64,000 bases of DNA from the NCBI GenBank assembly GCA_016714975.1, contig JADKBR010000019.1, positions 1-64,000 of the forward strand, written 5' to 3'. This DNA is from Candidatus Dechloromonas phosphorivorans (GTDB taxonomy: Bacteria > Pseudomonadota > Gammaproteobacteria > Burkholderiales > Rhodocyclaceae). The translations under genes and the position numbers were made by a program. This document shows, in pieces, positions 9,535 to 17,435 of the stretch (position 1 is its first letter; every line of letters begins with the position of its first letter). Under the pieces are notes generated by a model. That model searched no databases, was not told the origin of the DNA, and saw only the letters and a list, made by a program, of their open reading frames with translations.

Positions 9535-10429
9535 TTTCGTCTCCGTGATCACTGCGACTTGGTTGCGGGCTTGGGTGACTTGCGACCGGCTTGACGCCCG
9601 GCGGCGGCTTGGCGGCCGGATGGGCGAAGTCGATCCGCTTGGCGTCCTTCGCCTTGGCCGTGCCGAAGGCATCGGCGGCGATCGCCGGATCGAGTTGCCA
9701 GTTAGTCAGTTCCATGTCGTGCCGCAGACGCAACGGGTCCGCGCGGAAGACGGCGCGGATGCGGCGCGGCAGCTTGTCGTCGGCACCCACCCACATCTGC
9801 AGGAAAACGTCGTCGTTGGCCCAGGCGACCATGTCGGTCTTGACCCCCCCAACCAGGCCGGACGGGCCGACGTAGAAGGCGAGCTTCGTCCCGCTGGCGA
9901 TCGCTGCATAGGGGTCGGGAAGCAGCAGGTCAGTGAACGGGAAGTAGATGGCCGCCTTGTCGAACGCCATCTTCAGCGCCGCTTCGAGGGTCGGTGGTGC
10001 CTCGGCGATGGCGACCAGGTTCTCGGCAGGCATGAAGGCCACCATGGTCTTGCCGTCGAGATAGAACTCGGAGGCCGGGCCGTCACCCAGATTGATGACC
10101 CGCAGCTTTTCCGGGCGCTGCATCACGACGTCGTAGCGCGACGTGAACACCAGGGGCGGGCCGAGCCGGCTCGGATGTTCGTAGCTGACCGTGGCGGTGA
10201 AGGACATCGCCTTGGCGGCTGCCAGCCTGGAACTGGTGGCCTTGAGCAGGTCGACCGCGCGCGCTTCCAAGGCCGGCTTGTCGACCGGCGCCGCCTGTTT
10301 CTTGACCGCCGGCTTGGCCGGCTTGGCACCGGCTGGCGCCGTCTGTGCGCTGGTGCCGTTCACCACCAGCAGGCTCAGGGCCATGGCGATGCCGATCTGG
10401 CGAATGAAATGGTTAGTCACAAGGTTCAT
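9527..10429 (-). CDS. DUF2092 family periplasmic protein
   Basis: This 300-residue exported protein has a signal peptide (cleavage likely after NGTSA) and a Lys/Pro/Ala-rich linker (about residues 25-45). The remainder is a LolA-like fold typical of DUF2092: MSFTATVSYEHPSRLGPPLVFTSRYDVVMQRPEKLRV and later FYLDGKTMVAFMPAENL. Such proteins resemble outer-membrane lipoprotein carriers, but their role is not established. The start at 10429 was chosen because its ATG overlaps the stop of the preceding gene (ATGA); an in-frame ATG at 10444 is possible. Its own end overlaps the start of the His-repeat protein, so three genes are tightly coupled. Confidence 0.75.
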   Translation of the reverse strand: MNLVTNHFIRQIGIAMALSLLVVNGTSAQTAPAGAKPAKPAVKKQAAPVDKPALEARAVDLLKATSSRLAAAKAMSFTATVSYEHPSRLGPPLVFTSRYDVVMQRPEKLRVINLGDGPASEFYLDGKTMVAFMPAENLVAIAEAPPTLEAALKMAFDKAAIYFPFTDLLLPDPYAAIASGTKLAFYVGPSGLVGGVKTDMVAWANDDVFLQMWVGADDKLPRRIRAVFRADPLRLRHDMELTNWQLDPAIAADAFGTAKAKDAKRIDFAHPAAKPPPGVKPVASHPSPQPSRSDHGDENE

Positions 10430-10722
10430 GGAATCATCCCGCATTCGAACATCTTGTTGACGATCGGGGCCGACACTTTGTTGAAGAAGGCCTGACGCAT
10501 CTGCGGGTCCTGCTGCAGGGCCTGGATGGCGCGTTGTTCCATCTCCGGCTTAGGCTGGCCCTGCCCTTGCGCCTTCTCCTGCCACAACTGCTGACAGCTC
10601 GAGGTCTGGTACTTCTCGATTACCTTGCTGGCGACCCGATCCATGATCGGGTATTGCGCGTGAGCAGTTCCGGCAACAAGCGTCGCGGCCAGGGCTGCAA
10701 TAATTGTGAGCTGTTTGGTCAT
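10426..10722 (-). CDS. small periplasmic protein of unknown function
   Basis: This 98-residue protein has a signal peptide (MTKQLTIIAALAATLVAGTAHA) and a Gln-rich mature part (QLWQEKAQGQGQPKPEMEQRAIQALQQDPQMRQAFFNKV) that looks helical. It contains two cysteines (SSCQQLW and FECGMIP). A ribosome-binding AAGGAG lies just upstream of the ATG. The stop overlaps the start of the DUF2092 gene by 4 bases, which suggests translational coupling. I do not recognise a family. Confidence 0.7.
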   Translation of the reverse strand: MTKQLTIIAALAATLVAGTAHAQYPIMDRVASKVIEKYQTSSCQQLWQEKAQGQGQPKPEMEQRAIQALQQDPQMRQAFFNKVSAPIVNKMFECGMIP

Positions 10723-10753
10723 GATGAACTCCTTGGGTTAATGGATTCGTCGT

Positions 10754-11317
10754 TCAGAACTTCATGTCGGTGAGGACGATCTCGATGCGGCGGTTTTCCT
10801 TGCGGCCGGCCGGGGTCGTGTTGGGGCAACCGGCTGATATTCGCCGTAGCCGGAAGCCCTGCCGCTTCGGGTCGATGCCTTTGGACTGAAGGAAACGCAC
10901 GACGTCGCTGGAACGCGCAGTCGACAGTTCCCAGTTGCTCGGATAACGCCCCCGCAGGGCCGGGCCGATCGGCTCGTTGTCGGTATAGCCGCGGACGTTG
11001 ATGCGCTTGTCGGGAACGCCCTGCAGCGTGCCGACGATTTTTTCCAGCGTGCTGTGCCCTTGCGCATGCATCTCGGCACTGCCCGAAGCGAAGAGGATCT
11101 CGTCGATCAGCGTCACCGTCAGTTGCCCCTGCAGTTCCTTGATGCGCACCTGATCGGCCTGGATTTCCTTCTGCAACTGGGCGCTGAGAGCCTGATAGGT
11201 GCGGCTCTGCGTCGCGTACGTATTGGCCTGCTGCACTTCCTGGTTGTAGGTGCCCTGGCTGACACAACCACCCAAGGTAACCACCAGTAATGCCGGAAGA
11301 ATGATTCTTGAAAGCAT
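10754..11317 (-). CDS. OmpA-domain outer-membrane lipoprotein with a locally shifted frame
   Basis: The 187-residue lipoprotein has a lipobox (LGGC), a predicted coiled coil (residues about 25-65, QEVQQANTYATQSRTYQALSAQ and following) and an OmpA-type peptidoglycan-binding domain with ILFASGSAEM, RGYTDNEPIG and the terminal NRRIEIVL. Between about 10825 and 10857 the frame used gives QGFRLRRISAGCP. The +1 frame gives ASGYGEYQPVAP, which is the conserved OmpA sequence. Two opposite single-base changes therefore flank an 11-codon segment. The start was chosen at ATG 11317, preceded by AAAGGAGTT. It probably tethers the outer membrane to peptidoglycan. Confidence 0.82.
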   Translation of the reverse strand: MLSRIILPALLVVTLGGCVSQGTYNQEVQQANTYATQSRTYQALSAQLQKEIQADQVRIKELQGQLTVTLIDEILFASGSAEMHAQGHSTLEKIVGTLQGVPDKRINVRGYTDNEPIGPALRGRYPSNWELSTARSSDVVRFLQSKGIDPKRQGFRLRRISAGCPNTTPAGRKENRRIEIVLTDMKF

Positions 11318-11363
11318 GATCAACTCCTTTTTTACGAAGAGATAGGGTGCGGGACGCCCCGCT

Positions 11364-11780
11364 TTACTTGGCACGGGTGAAAAAAACATCAAACTTCTGC
11401 TGCACCACCGCCTGATAATAGACGCCCTTGAGCACATCGGCCGCCAGGTCATAGGTCAGCGTGTAGGTTGATCCGTTGTAGCCACCGGCGCGGATTTCGA
11501 AAAAGAGCTTGAGGGTCTTGCCTTCCAGCGTCGCCTCGGCTCGGGAAAATGGCAGCGGGTTCGGATTGGCGTAGGCCGCGTCGAGCTTGCCGCCGGCATC
11601 GACGCGCTTGATGTTGATGACGAAGCCGCCATCCGGCCGCACCCAGCGCCCCGGCAGCGCCGCAAAAACGGATTCCGACTGGATCTGCGCCTTGGGGGCA
11701 ACCTGGGCAACAGCCGTCGCCGGGACGGTTCCGATGGCGAGGGCCAAAAGTGAGAGGTAAAGCGTAGTCGCTGTTTTCAT
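11364..11780 (-). CDS. exported protein of unknown function
   Basis: This 138-residue protein has a signal peptide (MKTATTLYLSLLALAIGTVPATAVA). The mature part looks like a small beta-rich domain: LPGRWVRPDGGFVINIKRVDAGGKLDAAYANPNPLPFSRAEATLEGKTLKLFFEIRAGGYNGSTYTLTYDL. Family members of this kind accompany sulfatases in other bacteria in my recollection, but I cannot verify that here. The start at 11780 begins the signal peptide. It lies 62 bases after the sulfatase gene on the same strand and is likely co-transcribed with it. Confidence 0.65.
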   Translation of the reverse strand: MKTATTLYLSLLALAIGTVPATAVAQVAPKAQIQSESVFAALPGRWVRPDGGFVINIKRVDAGGKLDAAYANPNPLPFSRAEATLEGKTLKLFFEIRAGGYNGSTYTLTYDLAADVLKGVYYQAVVQQKFDVFFTRAK

Positions 11781-11842
11781 GTTTCCCCGCCAGATCGAAA
11801 TGGACGCGGCTGGCGCCCCCATCGGGACACCAGCCGCTTCGC

Positions 11843-14371
11843 TTACTTGCTGGTCGGCGCTTTGCCGTCCTGCGCCTCAGCCGTCGCCGCCTGCAGCTTC
11901 TTGATATCAGCAGGCGACAACTGCGGCCGGTCGACCTTGATCATCAGCTTGTTGAGCTTGGCGGTCAGCGCGAAAGGCGGCTTGTAGTCGGCATCGTTCA
12001 CGCCGGTCAGCGTGTCCGAACCGATGTCGAAGCTCTCGTCCCACTGCAGGATCATTGGCAGCGTCTTCTCCATCGTGATCGTTTGCACCACCTTGCCGTC
12101 CACTTTCAGCACGCCGGTGCCGGGCCGGCCGAGGCCGCTCATGTTGTTGAACGCCAGCGTCCCGACGCCGAGGCCGTCATACTTGAAGTCGAACTCCAGC
12201 GTGTGCTGGCCCGGGGTGAGCGCCTCGGCGCCTTCCCACTTGATGCGCTTGAGGTCGACCAGGTTCCACAGGAACACCGGCTTGCCCTTGAGCAGGTAGA
12301 ACCCGTAGCCCCCGAAGCGTCCGCCCGAGGTCAGGATCATGCCCTCGGCGCCGCCCTGCGGCACGGTGACGTCGGCGGTGATCGTGTAGGACGAGTTCAG
12401 CAGGAAGGGCGAGTCGCCCTGTGGCAGACCGACCATCGGCCGCGTGTAAACAAATTCCGTCCGGCCGGCGGTGATGTTCGGCCGTGGCGCGACGATGCGG
12501 GCCGCCACCGACGCATCCAGCGGCAAGACCTGGTGCTTCTTCGCCTCGGCCAGGAACTGGGCGCGCATTTGTTTGACCTTCTGGGGGTTTTGCGCGGCGA
12601 TGTCCTCGGTCTGGTTGAAGTCCTTGCCCAGGTTGTAGAGCTGGAACACCTGGTTGTTCAGCGGATCGGGGTTGGCCGCCCCGAAGGCCTGCCACGGCGC
12701 GCGATTGGCCTTGGTGCTGAGCAGCCAGCCGTCGTCGTACAGCGCCCACTGCCCCATCATCTCGAAGTACTGCGTCTTGTGCCGCGACGCCGCCTTGGCA
12801 TTCGCCGGGTCGAAGGTGTAGGCAAAGCTGGTGCCCTCGATCGGTGCCTGCTTGATGCCATCCACCATCACCGGCGCCTTGATGCCGGCGGCTTCGAGGA
12901 TGGTCGGCACGACGTCGATGACGTGCACAAACTGCTCGCGCAACGCGCCCTTGTCCTTGATGCGCGCCGGCCACGACACCACCATGTTCTGGTTGATGCC
13001 GCCGAGCCGGGAGGCATTCTGCTTGAACCAGTCGAACGGCGTGTCGAAGGCCCACGACCAGCCGGCCGACATGTGGTTGTAGGTCTGCTCGGTGCCCCAG
13101 ACGTCGTACCACTTGAGCTGGACTTCGGCCGGCAAATCACCGACACCGTTGAAGAACGCGACTTCGTTCGGCGTGCCCATCGGCCCGCCTTCGGCGCTGG
13201 TGCCGTTGTCGCCGTTGATATAGATGACCAGCGTGTTGTCGAGCTTGCCGAGATCCTGGAAGTGCTGGATGACGCGGCCGATCTCGTTGTCGTTGTAGGC
13301 GGCGTAGGCAGCGAAGACCTCGACCTGGCGGATGAACAGCTTCTTCTCGTCAGCGCTGAGCTGATCCCAAGGCTTCAGCATTTCATTGGGCCATGGTGTA
13401 AGCTTGGCATCCTTGGGAACCAGCCCGAGTTTCTTCTGGTTGGCGAAGATCGTCTCGCGCAACTTCTCGTAGCCGCCATCAAACAGCTTCATCGCGCTGA
13501 TCTTGTCGACCCACTCCTTGGTCGGGTGATGTGGTGCGTGCGTCGCGCCCGGCGCGTACTTGATGAAGATCGGCTTGGACGGGTCGGTTTGGTGGATCCG
13601 CGTCATGTAGTCGATGGCATCGTCAGCCATGCCGGTGATCAGGTTCCAGCCCGGTTTGCCTTGAAAAGGAAATATCTGCGTCGTGTTGCGGAAGAGGTTC
13701 GGCTGCCACTGGTTGGCGTCGCCGCCGACGAAGCCGTAGAAGTACTCGAAGCCCATTCCGGTCGGCCACTGGTCGAAAGGTCCGACCTGGCTGGCGGCGA
13801 AGGCCGGCGTATTGTGGTTCTTGCCGAACCACGAAGTGGCGTAGCCGTTGTCGAGCAGCATGCGGCCGATCGTCGCCTTGTCCTTGCCGATGATGCTGTT
13901 GTAGCCGGGGAAACCGGTGGACTGCTCGGAAATGACGCCGAAGCCGACGGAGTGGTGATTGCGGCCGGTGATAAGCGCAGCGCGCGTCGGCGAGCACAGC
14001 GCGGTCGAGAACACACGGTTGTAGCGCAGGCCTTCGTTGGCGATGCGGTCCATGGTCGGCGTCGGGATGACGCCGCCAAAGGTGCTCGGCACGCCGAAGC
14101 CGGCGTCGTCGGTAATGATCAGCAGCACGTTCGGCGCGCCCTTCGGCGGCACGACACGCGGCGCCCACCAGGCCTTGGACTGCAGCGCGTCGTCCTTGAT
14201 GACGCCGCCGAACTTGGGATCAGGCGCCGGCAACTGCTTGTTGCTGACCGTGGTCGTGGCGCTCGGCGAGCCTAGCACGCCGGTGACTTGCTGCGCCGTG
14301 CTCAGTCCGGGAACTGCTGCGGTCAACAGCACCGAAGCAGCGAAAATCAGGATTCGACAGTTTGTTTTCAC
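11843..14371 (-). CDS. arylsulfatase (copy 1), exported
   Basis: This 842-residue type I sulfatase hydrolyses sulfate esters in the periplasm or outside the cell. The active-site motif CSPTRAALITGR (about residue 135) contains the Cys that must be converted to formylglycine. Metal- and substrate-binding segments are present: IITDDAGFG, GKNHNTP, THAPHH and NGDNG. A C-terminal beta-sandwich follows (GRFGGYGFYLLKGKPVFLWN and after). The start is a GTG at 14371 preceded by AAGGAGAA; it begins a signal peptide ending GLSTA. The reading frame stays open upstream into the small membrane-protein gene, but that part is a separate gene. Mature N-termini of copies 1 and 2 match closely (QQVTGVLGS..ATTT). 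No formylglycine-generating enzyme or anSME gene is seen in this window. Confidence 0.93.
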   Translation of the reverse strand: MKTNCRILIFAASVLLTAAVPGLSTAQQVTGVLGSPSATTTVSNKQLPAPDPKFGGVIKDDALQSKAWWAPRVVPPKGAPNVLLIITDDAGFGVPSTFGGVIPTPTMDRIANEGLRYNRVFSTALCSPTRAALITGRNHHSVGFGVISEQSTGFPGYNSIIGKDKATIGRMLLDNGYATSWFGKNHNTPAFAASQVGPFDQWPTGMGFEYFYGFVGGDANQWQPNLFRNTTQIFPFQGKPGWNLITGMADDAIDYMTRIHQTDPSKPIFIKYAPGATHAPHHPTKEWVDKISAMKLFDGGYEKLRETIFANQKKLGLVPKDAKLTPWPNEMLKPWDQLSADEKKLFIRQVEVFAAYAAYNDNEIGRVIQHFQDLGKLDNTLVIYINGDNGTSAEGGPMGTPNEVAFFNGVGDLPAEVQLKWYDVWGTEQTYNHMSAGWSWAFDTPFDWFKQNASRLGGINQNMVVSWPARIKDKGALREQFVHVIDVVPTILEAAGIKAPVMVDGIKQAPIEGTSFAYTFDPANAKAASRHKTQYFEMMGQWALYDDGWLLSTKANRAPWQAFGAANPDPLNNQVFQLYNLGKDFNQTEDIAAQNPQKVKQMRAQFLAEAKKHQVLPLDASVAARIVAPRPNITAGRTEFVYTRPMVGLPQGDSPFLLNSSYTITADVTVPQGGAEGMILTSGGRFGGYGFYLLKGKPVFLWNLVDLKRIKWEGAEALTPGQHTLEFDFKYDGLGVGTLAFNNMSGLGRPGTGVLKVDGKVVQTITMEKTLPMILQWDESFDIGSDTLTGVNDADYKPPFALTAKLNKLMIKVDRPQLSPADIKKLQAATAEAQDGKAPTSK

Positions 14372-14459
14372 TTCTTCTCCTTCAAGGTTGGAGTTGGGAA
14401 CCAGATGCAGAGTGACGCACCGCAAACGCAGCCATCCCCCAAATCCCGGAAGCGGAAAA

Positions 14460-14494
14460 CGGCCTGGCGCCAGGCCGACGAACTCAGTTCGTCG
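14460..14494. repeat. two adjacent perfect palindromes upstream of sulfatase copy 1
   Basis: A 16-bp palindrome (GGCCTGGCGCCAGGCC, 14461-14476) is directly followed by a 9-base-arm inverted repeat around C14485 (CGACGAACT / AGTTCGTCG, 14476-14494). They lie about 90 bases before the GTG start of sulfatase 1 and over the end of the membrane-protein gene. They could form two consecutive hairpins in the mRNA or be a protein-binding site. Confidence 0.6.
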
Positions 14495-14831
14495 CAGTCC
14501 ACGTATACGAATCAGTAGTGCGGTCAAGATCACGTGGAGGATAACCGCCGGCCACAACAGAATACCGGTCATGCCCCCGGCCAGGCCGACCCAGGAGAGA
14601 TACAACGCGACCCCTGCACCGTAGGTCAACATGCCGACCAGCGGCGTACCAGGCCAGCAGGCGACCCCCAGCGCAATCAGCGCGATGCCGGTCACGCGCG
14701 CCACAGTCACGGCGATGCCGTTCAACTCCACACCGAACAACAGCCCAGCGCCCGACCAGCGCCGGGGCGACCAGCAATCCCGCGCCGGTCGCCGTTTCGC
14801 TTACTGCTGCGAGAACGAGCACCTTCTTCAT
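14484..14831 (-). pseudogene. small four-helix membrane protein, frameshifted
   Basis: The gene starts MKKVLVLAAVSETATGAGLLVAPALVGR, then the frame is lost near 14750. A different frame continues with FGVELNGIAVTVARVTGIALIALGVACWPGTPLVGMLTYGAGVALYLSWVGLAGGMTGILLWPAVILHVILTALLIR. Together these form a small hydrophobic protein with about four helices. The family occurs in many proteobacteria without a known role. The initial frame stops at 14484. The second frame has no stop before the sulfatase and would run into it as an in-frame extension, so either a second compensating indel occurs or the stop has been lost. It sits between the two sulfatases. Confidence 0.65.
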
Positions 14832-14884
14832 CGTGCCGATGTCCCATTTCGCGTTCGGATCGGGTTCGCAATCACCGGAAGCCG

Positions 14885-17365
14885 CTAGCGCTTCGCCGTT
14901 GCCTTGGGCTCGGGTTCGAGCTTGAAGGTCAACTTGTCAATCATGCCGGTGAACTTGAACGGCGGGTCGTAGCGGTACTCGAGCAGCGCGACGCCGGTGC
15001 GCGTGTCAAGCCCGACGTCGAAGGTCTCGTCCTCGGCGAAGGTGATCGGGGTACCGTGCTCCATCGACTGGCGGTCGACTTCCTTGCCGTCCACGTAGAG
15101 CACACCAGTGCCACCCTTGCCCAGGCCCGGACCATCGATCTTGTAGTCGAAGACGATGGTGTGCTTGCCTGCACCCAATTCCGGCCCCTCCCAGATCGTG
15201 CGCTTCAGATCGAGCAGGTTGTAGAGGAACACCACCTTGCCCCGACCGATGCCGAGTTCGCCCTTGCTCAGGAACAGGCCATAGCCGCCGAAACGCCCGC
15301 CCTGGGTGACGATCATGCCTTCGCCACCGCCCTTCGGGATCGTGACCTCGGCGGTGATCGTGTACGACCTGTTCAGGATGTGCGGCGCCGTGCTGCCGGG
15401 TACGCTGGCCAGCGTACCCGAGTAGGTGAACTCGGTGCGCCCGGCCGTCAGGCTCGGCTTCGGCGCGTTCCAGCGCGCCAGCGTCGTGTTGTCGAGCGGC
15501 AGGACGTTATACTTCGCGGCTTCGAGATAGAAGATGTTCTGCATCTGCTTGAGTTTGTCAGGCATCTTCGCGGCGAGATCGTTGTTCTGGGTGGGATCTT
15601 CCATCACGTTGTAGAGCTCCCACTTGTAGCCGGTGATCACATCCGGCGGTGGCTTGGTGCTCAGCTCCCAGGGCAGCGTCACCGGCGTCGTCGCCGCGAC
15701 CCAGCCATCGTGAAAGATCGCGCGATTGCCGAGCATCTCGAAGTACTGGGTCGTGTGCCGGGTCGGGGCGTTGGCATTCGCCTTCTTCCACGTATAGGCC
15801 ATGCTCGTCCCTTCGATCGGCGCCTGCTTGACGCCGTCGACCATCGCGGGCGCCGGGATGCCAGCGGCCTCGAGGATGGTCGGCACGATGTCGATCACGT
15901 GATGGAACTGGCGCCGGATACCGCCCGGATCCTCGATGTGGCCGGGCCAGGACATCGCCACGCCTTGCGCCGTACCGCCGAAATGCGAGGGTACCTGCTT
16001 CATCCACTTGAAAGGCGTATCGAGCGCCCAGGCCCAACCCGCGGAGAAGTGCGGGAAGGTTCGTTCGGAACCCCAGAACTCGTACCAGAGGAACTGATCC
16101 TTGACCGGCACCTCGATGCCGTTGAAGGTGGTGAACTCGTTCGGCGTGCCGTTGACCATGCCTTCGGCACTCGCGCCGTTGTCGCCGCTGATGTAGATGA
16201 TCAGCGTGTTGTCGATCTGGCCGAGGTCTTCGACGGCCTGGATGACGCGGCCGATCTCGTTGTCCGTATAGGCCTGGTAGGCCGCATAGACCTCCATCTG
16301 CTTGATGAACAGCTTCTTTTCTTCCCAGCTCAGCGAATCCCAGCGCGGCAGCTTGGCGCCGTTGTAGATATCCTGTCCGTCCGGCCACGGCGTCAGTTCC
16401 GCGTTGGGCGGCATGATGCCGAGTCGTTTCTGGTTGGCGAAGATGGTGTCGCGCAGCTTCTCCCAGCCGTCATCGAACAACTTCATGTCACCGATCTTCT
16501 TGATCCATTCCGGCGTCGGGTGGTGCGGCGCATGCGTACCGCCCGGCACGTAGTAGACGAAGAACGGCTTCTCCGGCGCCAGAGCCTTGAGCTGCTTCAT
16601 GTACTGGATCGCCTCGTCGGCCATGGCCGTGGTCAGGTTCCAGCCCGGATTGCCCTGGAACGGATAGATCGGCGTCGTGTTGCGGAACAGGTTAGGCTGC
16701 CACTGGCTGGCATCGCCGCCGACGAAGCCGTAGAAGTACTCGAAACCCATGCCGTTCGGCCACTGCTCGAAGGGGCCGGCCTGGCTGTTGGCAAAGAAGG
16801 GCGTGTTGTGGTTCTTGCCGAACCACGAGGTGGCGTAGCCGTTGTGCTTGAGGATGGTACCGACCGTGCCCTTCTCGATCGGGATGATCGAGTCATAGCC
16901 GGGGAAGCCGGTGGCGATCTCGCCCACCACGCCAAAGCCTACCGAGTGGTGGTTGCGCCCGGTGATCAGTGCCGCCCGCGTTGGCGAACACAGCGAAGTA
17001 GAGTGGAAATTGGTGTAGCGCAAGCCGCCCTTGGCGATACGGTCCAGCGCCGGGGTCGGGATGACACCGCCGAAGGTGCCCGGCGCACCGAAGCCGTCGT
17101 CGTCGGTCATGATCAGCAGCACGTTGGGCGCCTTCTTCGGCGGCACGACGCGCGGCGCCCACCAGGCGGTCGATTCCGACGCCTTCTGCTTGATCACGCC
17201 GCCGAACTTCGGGTCGGGCGGCGGCAACTGTTTGCCGCTGATGGTCGTCGTGGCGGTGGCGGAGCCCAGCACGCCGGTGACCTGTTGCGCCTTGACCGGC
17301 CCGGCAACCGCCAGCGCCAAGGCCACGACCCCGGCAACTCTGTGAGTTGATCGCAATATCATCAT
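14885..17365 (-). CDS. arylsulfatase (copy 2), exported
   Basis: This 826-residue paralogue of the downstream sulfatase has a signal peptide (cleavage likely after GPVKA) and the formylglycine motif CSPTRAALITGRNHHS at about residue 120. Metal-site segments are IMTDDDGFG, GKNHNTP, THAPHH and SGDNGAS. The C-terminal beta-sandwich (GRFGGYGLFLSKGELGIGRGKVVFLYN) differs from copy 1 in loop lengths. The start at 17365 (ATGATGATATTG) follows a clear CAGGAGAA ribosome-binding site; an in-frame codon at 17398 is less likely. The two copies share long identical blocks, so the pair arose by duplication, but loops and the C-terminal domain have diverged, suggesting different sulfate-ester substrates. 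Confidence 0.93.
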   Translation of the reverse strand: MMILRSTHRVAGVVALALAVAGPVKAQQVTGVLGSATATTTISGKQLPPPDPKFGGVIKQKASESTAWWAPRVVPPKKAPNVLLIMTDDDGFGAPGTFGGVIPTPALDRIAKGGLRYTNFHSTSLCSPTRAALITGRNHHSVGFGVVGEIATGFPGYDSIIPIEKGTVGTILKHNGYATSWFGKNHNTPFFANSQAGPFEQWPNGMGFEYFYGFVGGDASQWQPNLFRNTTPIYPFQGNPGWNLTTAMADEAIQYMKQLKALAPEKPFFVYYVPGGTHAPHHPTPEWIKKIGDMKLFDDGWEKLRDTIFANQKRLGIMPPNAELTPWPDGQDIYNGAKLPRWDSLSWEEKKLFIKQMEVYAAYQAYTDNEIGRVIQAVEDLGQIDNTLIIYISGDNGASAEGMVNGTPNEFTTFNGIEVPVKDQFLWYEFWGSERTFPHFSAGWAWALDTPFKWMKQVPSHFGGTAQGVAMSWPGHIEDPGGIRRQFHHVIDIVPTILEAAGIPAPAMVDGVKQAPIEGTSMAYTWKKANANAPTRHTTQYFEMLGNRAIFHDGWVAATTPVTLPWELSTKPPPDVITGYKWELYNVMEDPTQNNDLAAKMPDKLKQMQNIFYLEAAKYNVLPLDNTTLARWNAPKPSLTAGRTEFTYSGTLASVPGSTAPHILNRSYTITAEVTIPKGGGEGMIVTQGGRFGGYGLFLSKGELGIGRGKVVFLYNLLDLKRTIWEGPELGAGKHTIVFDYKIDGPGLGKGGTGVLYVDGKEVDRQSMEHGTPITFAEDETFDVGLDTRTGVALLEYRYDPPFKFTGMIDKLTFKLEPEPKATAKR

Positions 17366-17406
17366 TGGTTTCTCCTGCCTAAGCCCAAAGATTATCAAGT
17401 GCTGCC

Positions 17407-17426
17407 GACGTCACACCTGTGACGTC
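17407..17426. repeat. perfect inverted repeat between barrel protein and sulfatase 2
   Basis: Nine-base arms GACGTCACA and TGTGACGTC are separated by two bases. The repeat lies 10 bases beyond the stop of the outer-membrane protein gene and about 40 bases before the start of sulfatase 2. There is no T-run directly after it on the minus strand, so it is not a classical terminator. It may be an mRNA hairpin that sets the expression ratio of the two genes, or an operator. Confidence 0.6.
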
Positions 17427-17435
17427 CGGCTGCCT

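Noticed and set aside
12083..14275. 730-codon plus-strand frame antisense to sulfatase 1
   Set aside because: Same reason: a composition-driven shadow of a clearly real gene.
14534..17350. Open frame of more than 900 codons on the plus strand, antisense to sulfatase 2
   Set aside because: It mirrors the sulfatase gene, is Arg/Gly/Val-rich low-complexity protein, and has no recognisable domain; long antisense frames are common in GC-rich genes.
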